In this document: positions 40,403 through 48,542 of the stretch, piece by piece | Layout: each line of letters begins with the position of its first letter | How positions within the stretch are numbered: the first letter of the stretch is position 1 | Source: Mycolicibacterium vulneris | Lineage (GTDB): Bacteria > Actinomycetota > Actinomycetes > Mycobacteriales > Mycobacteriaceae | Length of the DNA stretch: 64,000 bases | Direction of reading: 5' to 3' | Assembly (NCBI RefSeq): GCF_002104765.1 | Contig: NZ_NCXM01000002.1 | Location: forward strand, 62,001-126,000 | Made by a program: the position numbers and the translations under genes | Notes under the pieces: generated by a model | Told to the model about the DNA's origin: nothing | The model's database searches: none | What the model saw: only the letters and a program-made list of their open reading frames with translations

Positions 40403-40849
40403 ATGAACGCAGGCTGGATCGTTCCGTTCATCGTCCTGGGCGGCGCGCTGCAGACATGCGGAGCCGCTATGAACGGCCAGCTCTACAAGCACCTGATCAA
40501 CCCGTGGCTGGCTTCGGCGATTTCATTCGCGGTGATCACCGTTTTCTTCATCGCCGCATTCGCGTTGATGCCGAGACCGCTGCCCACCGCCAGGGATGTC
40601 GCGTCGATGCCTTGGTGGGCCGTGATCGGCGGCCTGGTCGGGGCCGTCCAGGTCTATGCCGGCCTCACCCTGGTCAACCGGGTCGGGGCCGGCACGTTCA
40701 TGGGCATCACCGTCACGTCAGCGCTCATCATGTCGCTGGTGATCGACCATTTTGGCTGGTTGCGGCTGGATCCTCACCCGATCACGCTGCTCAGGGCCGT
40801 CGGCGGCGTGCTCATGGTGTGCGGAGTAGTGCTGATCGCCAAGTTTTGA
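40403..40849 (+). CDS. YdcZ/DUF606-type small DMT membrane transporter
   Basis: 148 residues with four to five membrane segments: GWIVPFIVLGGALQTCGAAMN, LASAISFAVITVFFIAAF, PWWAVIGGLVGAVQVYAGLT, GTFMGITVTSALIMSLVID and AVGGVLMVCGVVLIAKF. This is the drug/metabolite-transporter half-unit of the YdcZ (DUF606) family; such proteins often dimerise. Substrate unknown. It sits 29 nt after polA and before rpsA, genes that are adjacent in M. tuberculosis as I recall. CAGGGAGTG lies 4 nt before the ATG. Confidence 0.78.
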   Translation: MNAGWIVPFIVLGGALQTCGAAMNGQLYKHLINPWLASAISFAVITVFFIAAFALMPRPLPTARDVASMPWWAVIGGLVGAVQVYAGLTLVNRVGAGTFMGITVTSALIMSLVIDHFGWLRLDPHPITLLRAVGGVLMVCGVVLIAKF

Positions 40850-40980
40850 CAGGCGGCTCGTCGCGAGCGGAACGCCACGGTGAAAGCGGACCAAAATTTG
40901 CCCGCACGTCATACCCGCGTCAGATATGCAGAGGTATGAGCGGCCGAGTTTGGCCAGCATGAGCACAGTCGAGTAGCCTC

Positions 40981-41019
40981 GACAGGTAAATCCCAATTGT
41001 CCCTACGACCAAACCTGTC
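40981..41019 (+). promoter_or_regulatory. Inverted repeat in the rpsA leader
   Basis: GACAGGT (40981-40987) and ACCTGTC (41013-41019) can form a 7-bp stem ending one base before the GGAG ribosome site (41021-41024) of rpsA. S1 is autoregulated at translation in E. coli; a similar role here is speculative. Confidence 0.35.
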
Positions 41020-41036
41020 CGGAGCAACCCAACAAC

Positions 41037-42473
41037 ATGCCGAGTCCCGCCGTCACCTCGCCGCAAGTAGCCGTCAACGACATTGGCTCGAGCGAGGACT
41101 TTCTCGCCGCAATAGACAAAACGATCAAGTACTTCAACGATGGCGACATCGTCGAAGGCACGATCGTCAAAGTGGACCGGGACGAGGTGCTCCTCGATAT
41201 CGGCTACAAGACCGAAGGGGTCATCCCCGCCCGCGAACTCTCCATCAAGCACGATGTCGACCCCAACGAGGTCGTTTCCGTCGGTGATGAGGTCGAAGCC
41301 CTGGTCCTCACCAAGGAGGACAAAGAGGGTCGTCTGATTCTCTCCAAGAAGCGCGCGCAGTACGAACGCGCCTGGGGCACCATCGAGGCGCTCAAGGAGA
41401 AGGACGAGGCCGTCAAGGGCACCGTCATCGAGGTGGTCAAGGGTGGCCTGATCCTCGACATCGGGTTGCGCGGCTTCCTGCCCGCCTCGCTGGTCGAGAT
41501 GCGCCGGGTGCGCGATCTGCAGCCGTACATCGGCAAGGAGATCGAGGCCAAGATCATCGAGCTGGACAAGAACCGCAACAACGTGGTGCTGAGCCGCCGC
41601 GCCTGGCTGGAGCAGACCCAGTCCGAGGTGCGCAGCGAGTTCCTCAACCAGCTGCAGAAGGGCGCCATCCGCAAGGGTGTGGTCTCCTCCATCGTCAACT
41701 TCGGTGCATTCGTCGACCTCGGCGGTGTGGACGGTCTGGTGCACGTCTCCGAGCTGTCCTGGAAGCACATCGACCACCCGTCCGAGGTCGTGCAGGTGGG
41801 CGACGAGGTCACCGTCGAGGTGCTCGATGTCGACATGGACCGCGAGCGGGTTTCGTTGTCGCTGAAGGCGACTCAGGAAGACCCGTGGCGCCACTTCGCC
41901 CGCACCCACGCCATCGGCCAGATCGTGCCCGGCAAGGTCACCAAGCTGGTTCCGTTCGGTGCGTTCGTGCGTGTCGAGGAGGGCATCGAGGGTCTGGTGC
42001 ACATCTCCGAGCTGGCCGAGCGGCACGTCGAGGTCCCCGACCAGGTGGTCGCCGTCGGCGACGACGCGATGGTCAAGGTCATCGACATCGACCTGGAGCG
42101 CCGCCGAATCTCGTTGTCGCTCAAGCAGGCCAACGAGGACTACACCGACGAGTTCGACCCGGCGAAGTACGGCATGGCCGACAGCTACGACGAGCAGGGC
42201 AACTACATCTTCCCCGAGGGCTTCGACTCCGAGACCAACGAATGGCTCGAGGGCTTCGAGACGCAGCGCAACGAGTGGGAAGCCCGCTACGCCGAGGCCG
42301 AGCGCCGGCACAAGATGCACACGGCGCAGATGGAGAAGTTCGCCGCCGCCGAGGCTGCCGGGCACACCGAGCAGTCGCCGGGCAACGGCGCTCCTCCGGA
42401 GAAGGCGGGCGGATCGCTGGCCAGCGACGCCCAATTGGCCGCTCTGCGGGAGAAACTCGCCGGCAACGCGTGA
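41037..42473 (+). CDS. rpsA: Ribosomal protein S1 RpsA
   Basis: 478 residues with four S1 RNA-binding repeats at roughly 36-105, 123-188, 209-277 and 294-363 (for example GDIVEGTIVKVDRDEVLLDI, KGVVSSIVNFGAFVDLGGVD and GKVTKLVPFGAFVRVEEGIE), then a hydrophilic tail of about 115 residues ending LREKLAGNA. The tail is the part discussed for trans-translation and pyrazinoic acid in M. tuberculosis; it is conserved in layout. ATG 41037 lies 12 nt after GGAG. Confidence 0.97.
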   Translation: MPSPAVTSPQVAVNDIGSSEDFLAAIDKTIKYFNDGDIVEGTIVKVDRDEVLLDIGYKTEGVIPARELSIKHDVDPNEVVSVGDEVEALVLTKEDKEGRLILSKKRAQYERAWGTIEALKEKDEAVKGTVIEVVKGGLILDIGLRGFLPASLVEMRRVRDLQPYIGKEIEAKIIELDKNRNNVVLSRRAWLEQTQSEVRSEFLNQLQKGAIRKGVVSSIVNFGAFVDLGGVDGLVHVSELSWKHIDHPSEVVQVGDEVTVEVLDVDMDRERVSLSLKATQEDPWRHFARTHAIGQIVPGKVTKLVPFGAFVRVEEGIEGLVHISELAERHVEVPDQVVAVGDDAMVKVIDIDLERRRISLSLKQANEDYTDEFDPAKYGMADSYDEQGNYIFPEGFDSETNEWLEGFETQRNEWEARYAEAERRHKMHTAQMEKFAAAEAAGHTEQSPGNGAPPEKAGGSLASDAQLAALREKLAGNA

Positions 42474-42491
42474 CGCTCTGCTGAGCACGCC

Positions 42492-43706
42492 ATGCTGCGG
42501 ATCGGGTTGACCGGTGGCATCGGCGCCGGCAAGTCGGCGTTGTCGTCCACTTTCGAGCAATGCGGTGCCGTCATCGTCGACGGTGACGTCATCGCGCGTG
42601 AGGTGGTGCAGCCGGGAACCGAGGGCCTGGCCGCGCTGGTCGAGGCGTTCGGAAGCGACATCCTGCTTGCGGACGGATCGCTGGATCGACCGGCGTTGGC
42701 CGCCAAGGCCTTTCGCGACGACGAGGCACGCAAGACGCTGAACGGGATTGTCCACCCGCTGGTGGGCAATCGCCGTTCGGAGATCATCGCCTCGGTGCCC
42801 GAGGATTCCGTTGTGGTCGAGGACATTCCGCTGCTGGTGGAGTCCGGGATGGCGCCGCTGTTCCCGCTCGTCGTCATCGTCTACGCCGACGTGGAGGTGC
42901 GGCTGCGGCGGCTGGTCGACCAGCGCGGCATGCCGGAGGATGACGCCCGCGCGCGGATCGCCGCGCAGGCCAGCGACGAGCAGCGCCGCGCGGTCGCCGA
43001 CATCTGGCTGGACAACTCGGGCAGCCCCGAGGATCTGGTACAGCGGGCGCACGACGTGTGGAACACCCGCATCGTCCCGTTCGCGCACAACCTGAGCGCC
43101 CGCCAGATCGTCCGGGCTCCGGCCCGGTTGGTGCCGCCCGACCCGAGCTGGGCTGACCAGGCGCAACGAATTGTGAACCGCCTCAAGACCAGTTGCGGTC
43201 ACCGCGCGCTGCGCGTCGATCACATCGGCTCGACCGCCGTGCCGGACCTCCCGGCCAAGGACGTCATCGACGTCCAGATCACCGTCGAATCCCTCGCCGT
43301 CGCAGATGAACTCGTCGAGCCGTTGCTGTCCGCCGGGTACCCTCGCATCGAGCACGTCGCCGAGGACGTGGCCAAGTCCGACGCCCGCAGCACCGTCGAG
43401 AGCTACGACCACCGCGACGATGCGGAGCTGTGGCTCAAGCGAATTCACGCCTCGGCCGATCCCGGTCGACCCACCAACGTGCACATCCGGGTGGACGGCA
43501 GGCCCAACCAGCAGTTCGCCCTGCTGTTCGTGGACTGGCTGACGGCCAACCCCGACGCCCGCGCCGAGTACCTGAACGTCAAGCGCGCCGCCGACGAGGG
43601 GGGCGGCGGAGACACCGCGGCTTACGTCGAGGTCAAAGAACCGTGGTTCCACGACGCGTACCGACGCGCCTGGGAGTGGGCCGACTCGACCGGCTGGAAG
43701 CCCTGA
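42492..43706 (+). CDS. coaE: Dephospho-CoA kinase CoaE fused to a GrpB/UPF0157 domain
   Basis: 404 residues. Residues 1-200 are dephospho-CoA kinase, the last step of CoA synthesis, with P-loop LTGGIGAGKSALS and VEDIPLLVESGM. Residues about 210-400 are a GrpB/UPF0157 domain of nucleotidyltransferase fold (VDHIGSTAVPDLPAKDVIDV, FRDYLR-like region replaced by NVHIRVDGRPNQQFALLFVD and ARAEYLNVKR). The fusion is standard in mycobacteria; the second domain is reported to assist folding or regulate the kinase. It starts 18 nt after rpsA. Confidence 0.95.
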   Translation: MLRIGLTGGIGAGKSALSSTFEQCGAVIVDGDVIAREVVQPGTEGLAALVEAFGSDILLADGSLDRPALAAKAFRDDEARKTLNGIVHPLVGNRRSEIIASVPEDSVVVEDIPLLVESGMAPLFPLVVIVYADVEVRLRRLVDQRGMPEDDARARIAAQASDEQRRAVADIWLDNSGSPEDLVQRAHDVWNTRIVPFAHNLSARQIVRAPARLVPPDPSWADQAQRIVNRLKTSCGHRALRVDHIGSTAVPDLPAKDVIDVQITVESLAVADELVEPLLSAGYPRIEHVAEDVAKSDARSTVESYDHRDDAELWLKRIHASADPGRPTNVHIRVDGRPNQQFALLFVDWLTANPDARAEYLNVKRAADEGGGGDTAAYVEVKEPWFHDAYRRAWEWADSTGWKP

Positions 43707-43712
43707 CCCGGA

Positions 43713-44126
43713 TCAGGGCAACGGCGCGCCGCACTGCAGCGCCCCGTTGTTGGGATCGCTGTTACCGGCCGTCGGTCTCACCATTTGGTCGGTCTGGGTG
43801 AAAACGTTGTCGTCGGCGTCGATCTCGCAGTGCACGTTGGCCGCGTAGGGAAAATGCAGCACAATCCGCAGGCCGGCCTGCGCCGGGTCGGGAAGCACGG
43901 TGTTGGCCTCGAATACGTTGCCGGGCATGGAAGGAAGGCCGGTCGTGCTCGTCTGGCCGCCGTTGGTCACGAACGTGGCCTGGCTACCGGTCGTCAGAGC
44001 GTCGATCCTCGCTCGGTAGGTGATGTTGTGCAGATCCGCTCTTACGATCGGGGGATTCAGCTGGGCGACGGCGGCGATGACCGTCAGGGCGGCGATCGGC
44101 ATCCACCTGCGGGATTGGGAGCTCAT
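43713..44126 (-). CDS. Small exported hypothetical protein
   Basis: 137 residues. Signal peptide about 1-31 (RRWMPIAALTVIAAVAQL, probable cleavage after VRA). The mature part has ITYRARIDALTTGSQATFVT, AGLRIVLHFPYAANVHCEID and a C-terminal QCGAPLP; its two cysteines could form a disulfide. I recognise no characterised family. ATG 44126 was chosen because it starts the signal peptide; TAATCT lies 8 nt upstream, so the mRNA may be leaderless. It converges on coaE (6-bp gap). Confidence 0.72.
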   Translation of the reverse strand: MSSQSRRWMPIAALTVIAAVAQLNPPIVRADLHNITYRARIDALTTGSQATFVTNGGQTSTTGLPSMPGNVFEANTVLPDPAQAGLRIVLHFPYAANVHCEIDADDNVFTQTDQMVRPTAGNSDPNNGALQCGAPLP

Positions 44127-44134
44127 AGCAGCTG

Positions 44135-44140
44135 AGATTA
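44135..44140 (-). promoter_or_regulatory. Putative -10 of the exported-protein gene (leaderless geometry)
   Basis: TAATCT on the minus strand, a good TANNNT match, 8 nt before ATG 44126. Confidence 0.45.
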
Positions 44141-44182
44141 CGCGTAACGTCGTCTGGCCCACCAGGCTGTTCGGTGGAGCTC

Positions 44183-44869
44183 CTAGGGCTGGCAATGGGG
44201 ACACCAGAACGACATCCGGCCGCCGATCCGGCCGTGGCGAACCTCCGTGTGCAGCACCTGCGTCATGGCGCGATGCAAGTCCTTGACGGCTTCGTCGTCC
44301 AACTCCGCAACCGGAACGAGGGGCCGTATCCTGGCGCGCCAGCAGATTCGTCGACAAGCAGATGGCCGAGACCCGCGATCACCGACTGGTCCATCAGCGT
44401 CGGCTTCACGCGACCGCGTCGCCCGGCCATCACGTCGCGAAACTCTCGCAGGTCCATGCGTAGCGCGTCGGGCCCCTGCGGGCCCAGTACGTCCGCCAGA
44501 TCGTCCTCGTCGTCGGCCAGCCAGATCCCGCGCAGCTTGCGCAGGTCGGCGTAGCGCAGTTCACCCTTATCGAGCGACACCACCAGGCGCTCATACTTTT
44601 CCGGTTCGGCGCCCGCGTCGGTGTAGTACGGGTGTCCGGTCATCCCCACTGTGGATCAGGAGCGCCGGGCCATCGGTCGGCAGTATCAGCCATTTGCCGT
44701 GCCGGCACGGCGCGCGGAATCGATGCCCGGCAAGGCGCCGGGCGAGCGCGCCGGCGGACGCGTTCCGCAAAATTCCGGGGTCGAGCATAGCTACGTGTTC
44801 AATCCGGCGGCGGGGCAAGGCTTTAGCAAGCTCGCGCCGGAACCCTTCGACATCCGGCAGTTCAGGCAC
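44183..44869 (-). pseudogene. Fpg/Nei-family DNA glycosylase with two frameshifts
   Basis: The chain starts MPELPDVEGFRREL, with the catalytic Pro2-Glu3 of Fpg/Nei. A C4 run on the + strand (44644-44647) has one base too many; removing one restores LLIHSGMTGHPYYTDAGAEP. About 44346-44348 one T is missing; adding it restores DEICWRARIRPLVPVAELDDE and leads to a CPHC finger and TAG at 44183. The two shifts cancel, giving a 228-codon equivalent. The H2TH region VKPTLMDQSVIAGLGHLL keeps Lys but has His where Asn is usual. The zinc finger keeps only its last CPHC. Either a decayed repair gene or two sequencing errors. Confidence 0.75.
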
Positions 44870-44947
44870 GAAGTTTCGCCGTCATCACGCGGTGCCGGGC
44901 GACGAAAGGCATTTCACGTGAATACCCGCCACCGGCCGGGAAAACGG

Positions 44948-45454
44948 CTACGGCCCGCGCCAGGTCAGCGCCATGCCGTGGTGCGCCAGCCACCGCGACA
45001 GGTCATAGCCGTTGCAGGCCAACCCATCGACGGCGGTCACGGCGCGTCGCACCGCCTGCTCGGCGGCCTCGGGGGTCAGCAATCCGTGCCGGACGGCATC
45101 GAGCAACTCGTCGACGTCGGTGAGCTCGGCCCTGGCACCGGTGCGGACCTCGATGTCCAGGTAGTGGTCCTCGGAATGCCACGCGGTGGGACCGGGTGAG
45201 TATTCGCCCACATCCAGGTAGTAATCGTGGTCACGTTCATGCCCGGGATTGAAGTGAAACACGGTGGCGCGCAAGCCCAACGACGGCAGCAGCCAGGACT
45301 CGAGGTAATGGAACTGGACGCGACCGGGAGTGGGGCGGGCGATGTAGAGGCCCCACGGGTGCACCGCGTACTCGTCGACGGTCCGCACGATGCCCTTGGG
45401 ATCGGTGTTCGTGCGGGCCAGCAGGTCGAACGTCTCGTGCTTCGGCGCGTGAAT
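44948..45454 (-). CDS. DUF402 protein (Rv1632c-like), probable leaderless ATT start
   Basis: 168 residues from ATT 45454, or 146 from GTG 45388. DUF402 proteins are nucleotide or RNA phosphatase-like; family residues here: VHPWGLYIARPTPGRVQFHY, FNPGHERDHDYYLDVGEYSP, EDHYLDIEVRTG and LTDVDELLDAVRHGLLT. The stretch before GTG 45388, HAPKHETFDLLARTNTDPKG, resembles the family N-terminus, but no ATG, GTG or TTG precedes it: a TAG stop lies four codons upstream of ATT. TAGGGT sits 6 nt before ATT, the same spacing as at other leaderless genes here. An AUU start is therefore proposed. Function unknown. Confidence 0.75.
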   Translation of the reverse strand: MHAPKHETFDLLARTNTDPKGIVRTVDEYAVHPWGLYIARPTPGRVQFHYLESWLLPSLGLRATVFHFNPGHERDHDYYLDVGEYSPGPTAWHSEDHYLDIEVRTGARAELTDVDELLDAVRHGLLTPEAAEQAVRRAVTAVDGLACNGYDLSRWLAHHGMALTWRGP

Positions 45455-45460
45455 GATGTC

Positions 45461-45466
45461 ACCCTA
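45461..45466 (-). promoter_or_regulatory. -10 element of the DUF402 gene
   Basis: TAGGGT on the minus strand matches TANNNT and is followed by 6 nt and ATT 45454. Confidence 0.5.
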
Positions 45467-45484
45467 CCGCCGCGGGGCGATTCC

Positions 45485-48241
45485 CTACCGGCGCAACCGG
45501 ATCTTCCACCGCACGAACCCGGCGTAGAAGAGCGACAACGCGGCCAGCATGCCCATGTCCAGCAGCCAGATGTTCGGCGTGTGTTGCCAGAACCGGTCTT
45601 GGGACAGCAGCGAATCGGGCACCAGGTGGCGCAGATCCACCGTCGACGACGCCGCCGCATAACCCCAGCGCGCCGGCATCGCCCACGACAGCTGGTTCAA
45701 ACCGAGCCGGCCGGTCACTGGGACCATCCCGCCGCACAGCACCAGCTGCGCCATCACCGTCACCACGAACAGCGGCATGATCTGCTCGCTGGACCGAACC
45801 AGCGACGAAATCGCCAGGCCCAGAATGGCCGAGGCGACACACGTCGCCGCCACGGTGGCGAACAGTTCGAAGGTGGCCCCGACAGTCGAGTGGCCGAACA
45901 GCACCGCGCCGCGCGTCGGGGCGCCCTTGCCGATCACCACGATCGCCGTCACGATCGCCGACTGCAGTATCGCGAACCCGCAGAACACCGCGCTCTTGGC
46001 GAGCAGGTAGGCGGTGGTCGACAACCCGACCGCCTGCTCACGCTGGAAGATGGCGCGTTCGCCGACCAGGTCGCGAATTGTCAAGGCGGTACCCATGAAC
46101 GCCGCGGCCGGCATCAGCAGGGCCAGTATCTGCGCGGCCTCGTCGGGCGTCCCCGCGTTGGGTGCCGGCACATGGAATCCGTTGCTGCCCGGGACGGTCA
46201 GCGACAGCGAGCCGAGGATGAACGGCAGCAGCGCCAGAAAGACGAAGTAGGCGCGGTCGGCGATCACCAGGCGGATTTGGCGGCGGGCGATCGTCGAGAT
46301 CTGGCGCCGCACGCTGGTGTGCACCGGTTCGCCGAGGCTGCTCGGCTCGTCGGTCTTGTCCGGCAGGTACTTCTGCGGCCGCTTCTGCGCCTCGTTCTGC
46401 TCCAGGAAGCGGCGGTTGGCTTCGTCGGGGTCGGCGCCGACCTGGGTGAAGATCTTCGCCCAGTTGGTGGTGCCCATCGCCCCGCCGATCTGGTCGGGCG
46501 CGCCGCAGTAGGCCGTCTTGCCGCCGGGCGCCATCAGCAACACCTGGTCGCAGACGTCCAGGTAGGACAGCGAGTGCGTCACCACCAGCACGACACGACC
46601 GGCGTCGGCCAGCTGGCGCAGCATCGTCATCACCTGCAGGTCCAGCGCGGGATCCAGGCCCGAGGTGGGCTCGTCCAGGATCAGCAACGACGGCCCGGTC
46701 AGCAATTCGAGGGCCACCGAGGCGCGTTTGCGTTGGCCGCCGGACAGCTTCTCGACGCGGGTATCGGCGTGCTTGGTCAGGTCGAGCTCCTCGAGCACCT
46801 GGGCGACGACGTTGGCGCGGTCCGCTTTGCTGGTGTCGGGCGGCAGCCGTAGCTCGGCCGCGTAGCCCAGCGCCTGATTGACGGTCAGCTGGCGATGCAC
46901 CACGTCGTCCTGCGGGACGATGCCGATCCTGCTGCGCAGCGAGGCGTATTCGGCGTGAATGTTGTGGCCCTCGAACGTCACCGAGCCGGACGTCGGGGTG
47001 GTGTAGCCGGCGATGAGCCGGGCCAGGGTGCTCTTTCCGGCGCCCGAACCGCCGATCACCGCGGTCAGGGTGCCGGGGCGCGCGGTCAGCGAGATGTCGT
47101 CCAGTAGTTGTTTGCCGTTGTCGACGACGTACTTGACGTCGCGCACTTCCAGGCCGCCGGTACGGGTGGCGGCGCGGCCGTGTTCGGTCAGGGTGCCGTC
47201 GCGGAACACCAGGTCGACGTTGCCGATGGTGACGATGTCGTCCTCGGACAGGATGGCCGACCCGATCCGGGTGCCGTTCACAAACGTTCCGTTGACGCTG
47301 TTGTCCCGAATCTCGGTGCCCAGCTGGGTGGGCACCAGGGTCGCGTGCTGACGCGACGCCAGGACGTCGGAGACGACGATGTCGTTCTCGGCCGCCCGGC
47401 CGATCGTCATGGCACCGGCCGTGCCGGCGGCCGACGACGCGCGCGGGGAGAGCAATCTCACAAAACGCGTCGCCAGGTTCGACACGTCCGCCGTCTTGGC
47501 GTCGATGACGGTGAATTCTGCTGCGGGCGTGGCGGATGGCTGCGGCGGTGCGGCGGTTTCGCCCGCCACGGGCGGCGTGACCTGCAACCTTGCCGGCGAG
47601 CCGGGGTCGATGGCGGTGACCTGGTCCGGCGGTGTGCCACGCGGCGCCGGTGGCGGCGGCACGCGGGGCGGCGGCGCCTGACGGGGCGGTGTCGACGGCT
47701 GTCGCGGCGGTGCGTTCGGCGGTCTGGCCGGCTGCCGGGGTGGCACGGGGCGCGACGGCGCCCCCTGCGGACCGCCGCGCGCCGGGCTCCGGCCCAGGCC
47801 GCCCGGCCGGGCCTGCGGTGGCCGCGGCGGGTGGGTCGGGTTGGTTTGCTCAGCAACCGCGGACCACGGCAGGGTCGGCGGTCCGGAATCGTGGCTCGGC
47901 CGGGTCCGTGGCGGATGCCCGGCATGACCCTGCTGCGGCCCGATCACGAAGGTCAGACGTGGGCCCTGCGGGTTTCCGATGTGAATGCTCTGGCCGTCGT
48001 GAATATCGACCACCGGCATCCGGTAGCCGTTCAGGTAGGTCCCGTTCAGCGAGCCGTTATCGATTGCCAGCCAACGGCCTTGGTCGAATCGCAGGATCAG
48101 ATGCGCGCGCGAGATCCGCGGATCGGCGATGCGCACATCGGCCTGCACGTCGCGCCCGACGACCACCTCGTGGCCGGCCGCGAAGGATCGTTGGGACCCG
48201 TCGTGCCGGATTGTCAGGATGGGCGGGGCGGGTCGAGTCAC
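45485..48241 (-). CDS. ABC-2 exporter with two FHA domains (Rv1747-like)
   Basis: 918 residues. FHA1 (about 8-100) has Arg30, SRAHL (44-48) and SLNGTYLNG; FHA2 (about 255-350) has Arg282, SRQHA and SVNGTFVNG. Between them is a Pro/Arg-rich linker (104-245) with several Thr. The ATPase (365-590) shows Walker A IGGSGAGKSTLARLIAG, signature KLSGGQRKRASVALE and Walker B LLILDEPTSGLDP. Six TM segments fill about 670-918. Architecture equals M. tuberculosis Rv1747, whose FHA domains bind the kinase PknF after linker-Thr phosphorylation. A PknF-like kinase diverges from this gene, suggesting the same control. Cargo unknown; lipid-linked cell-wall material is likely. GTG 48241 has GATACT 6 nt upstream. 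Confidence 0.9.
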   Translation of the reverse strand: MTRPAPPILTIRHDGSQRSFAAGHEVVVGRDVQADVRIADPRISRAHLILRFDQGRWLAIDNGSLNGTYLNGYRMPVVDIHDGQSIHIGNPQGPRLTFVIGPQQGHAGHPPRTRPSHDSGPPTLPWSAVAEQTNPTHPPRPPQARPGGLGRSPARGGPQGAPSRPVPPRQPARPPNAPPRQPSTPPRQAPPPRVPPPPAPRGTPPDQVTAIDPGSPARLQVTPPVAGETAAPPQPSATPAAEFTVIDAKTADVSNLATRFVRLLSPRASSAAGTAGAMTIGRAAENDIVVSDVLASRQHATLVPTQLGTEIRDNSVNGTFVNGTRIGSAILSEDDIVTIGNVDLVFRDGTLTEHGRAATRTGGLEVRDVKYVVDNGKQLLDDISLTARPGTLTAVIGGSGAGKSTLARLIAGYTTPTSGSVTFEGHNIHAEYASLRSRIGIVPQDDVVHRQLTVNQALGYAAELRLPPDTSKADRANVVAQVLEELDLTKHADTRVEKLSGGQRKRASVALELLTGPSLLILDEPTSGLDPALDLQVMTMLRQLADAGRVVLVVTHSLSYLDVCDQVLLMAPGGKTAYCGAPDQIGGAMGTTNWAKIFTQVGADPDEANRRFLEQNEAQKRPQKYLPDKTDEPSSLGEPVHTSVRRQISTIARRQIRLVIADRAYFVFLALLPFILGSLSLTVPGSNGFHVPAPNAGTPDEAAQILALLMPAAAFMGTALTIRDLVGERAIFQREQAVGLSTTAYLLAKSAVFCGFAILQSAIVTAIVVIGKGAPTRGAVLFGHSTVGATFELFATVAATCVASAILGLAISSLVRSSEQIMPLFVVTVMAQLVLCGGMVPVTGRLGLNQLSWAMPARWGYAAASSTVDLRHLVPDSLLSQDRFWQHTPNIWLLDMGMLAALSLFYAGFVRWKIRLRR

Positions 48242-48542
48242 TACACAAGTATCGGCCCGCGTTGGCAGTGCGCTCTATTGGACCCAGCTGTGACTTCGCT
48301 TTGTTTCGATTCGGCCACTCATAGCCCTTTCATAGCCTGCTGCGACGAATCGCCTACGGCGGTGCGGCATTATTCGAACGGGAGGAGAAGTTCGATTGTG
48401 TCCGCGCGCCGAGCACAGCGTTGTGCCGGCAGCTGGCGAGACGGAGTAGAGGGCCCAATCGCTATGCGCATGCCCATGGTGTGCGATCCGCATCACAGTG
48501 CGGTGACACCTGGGCGGTGCAGGAAAACGAGGGGGCAAGGCA
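48242..48542. promoter_or_regulatory. Divergent promoter region between FHA-ABC exporter and kinase
   Basis: 301 bp. GATACT (minus strand, 48248-48253) is 6 nt from the exporter GTG, a leaderless-type promoter. Further right is an inverted repeat TCGAAC-N10-GTTCGA (48374-48395); the halves resemble mycobacterial LexA half-sites but the standard spacer is 4, so this is not a normal SOS box. The kinase has GAGGGGGC as ribosome site near 48530. No other gene is evident. Confidence 0.4.

Noticed and set aside
40920-43652. A 910-codon open frame on the minus strand opposite rpsA and coaE
   Set aside because: It lies antisense to two clear housekeeping genes, is rich in Val, Gly, Asp and His as expected from reading a high-GC gene backwards, and shows no domain.
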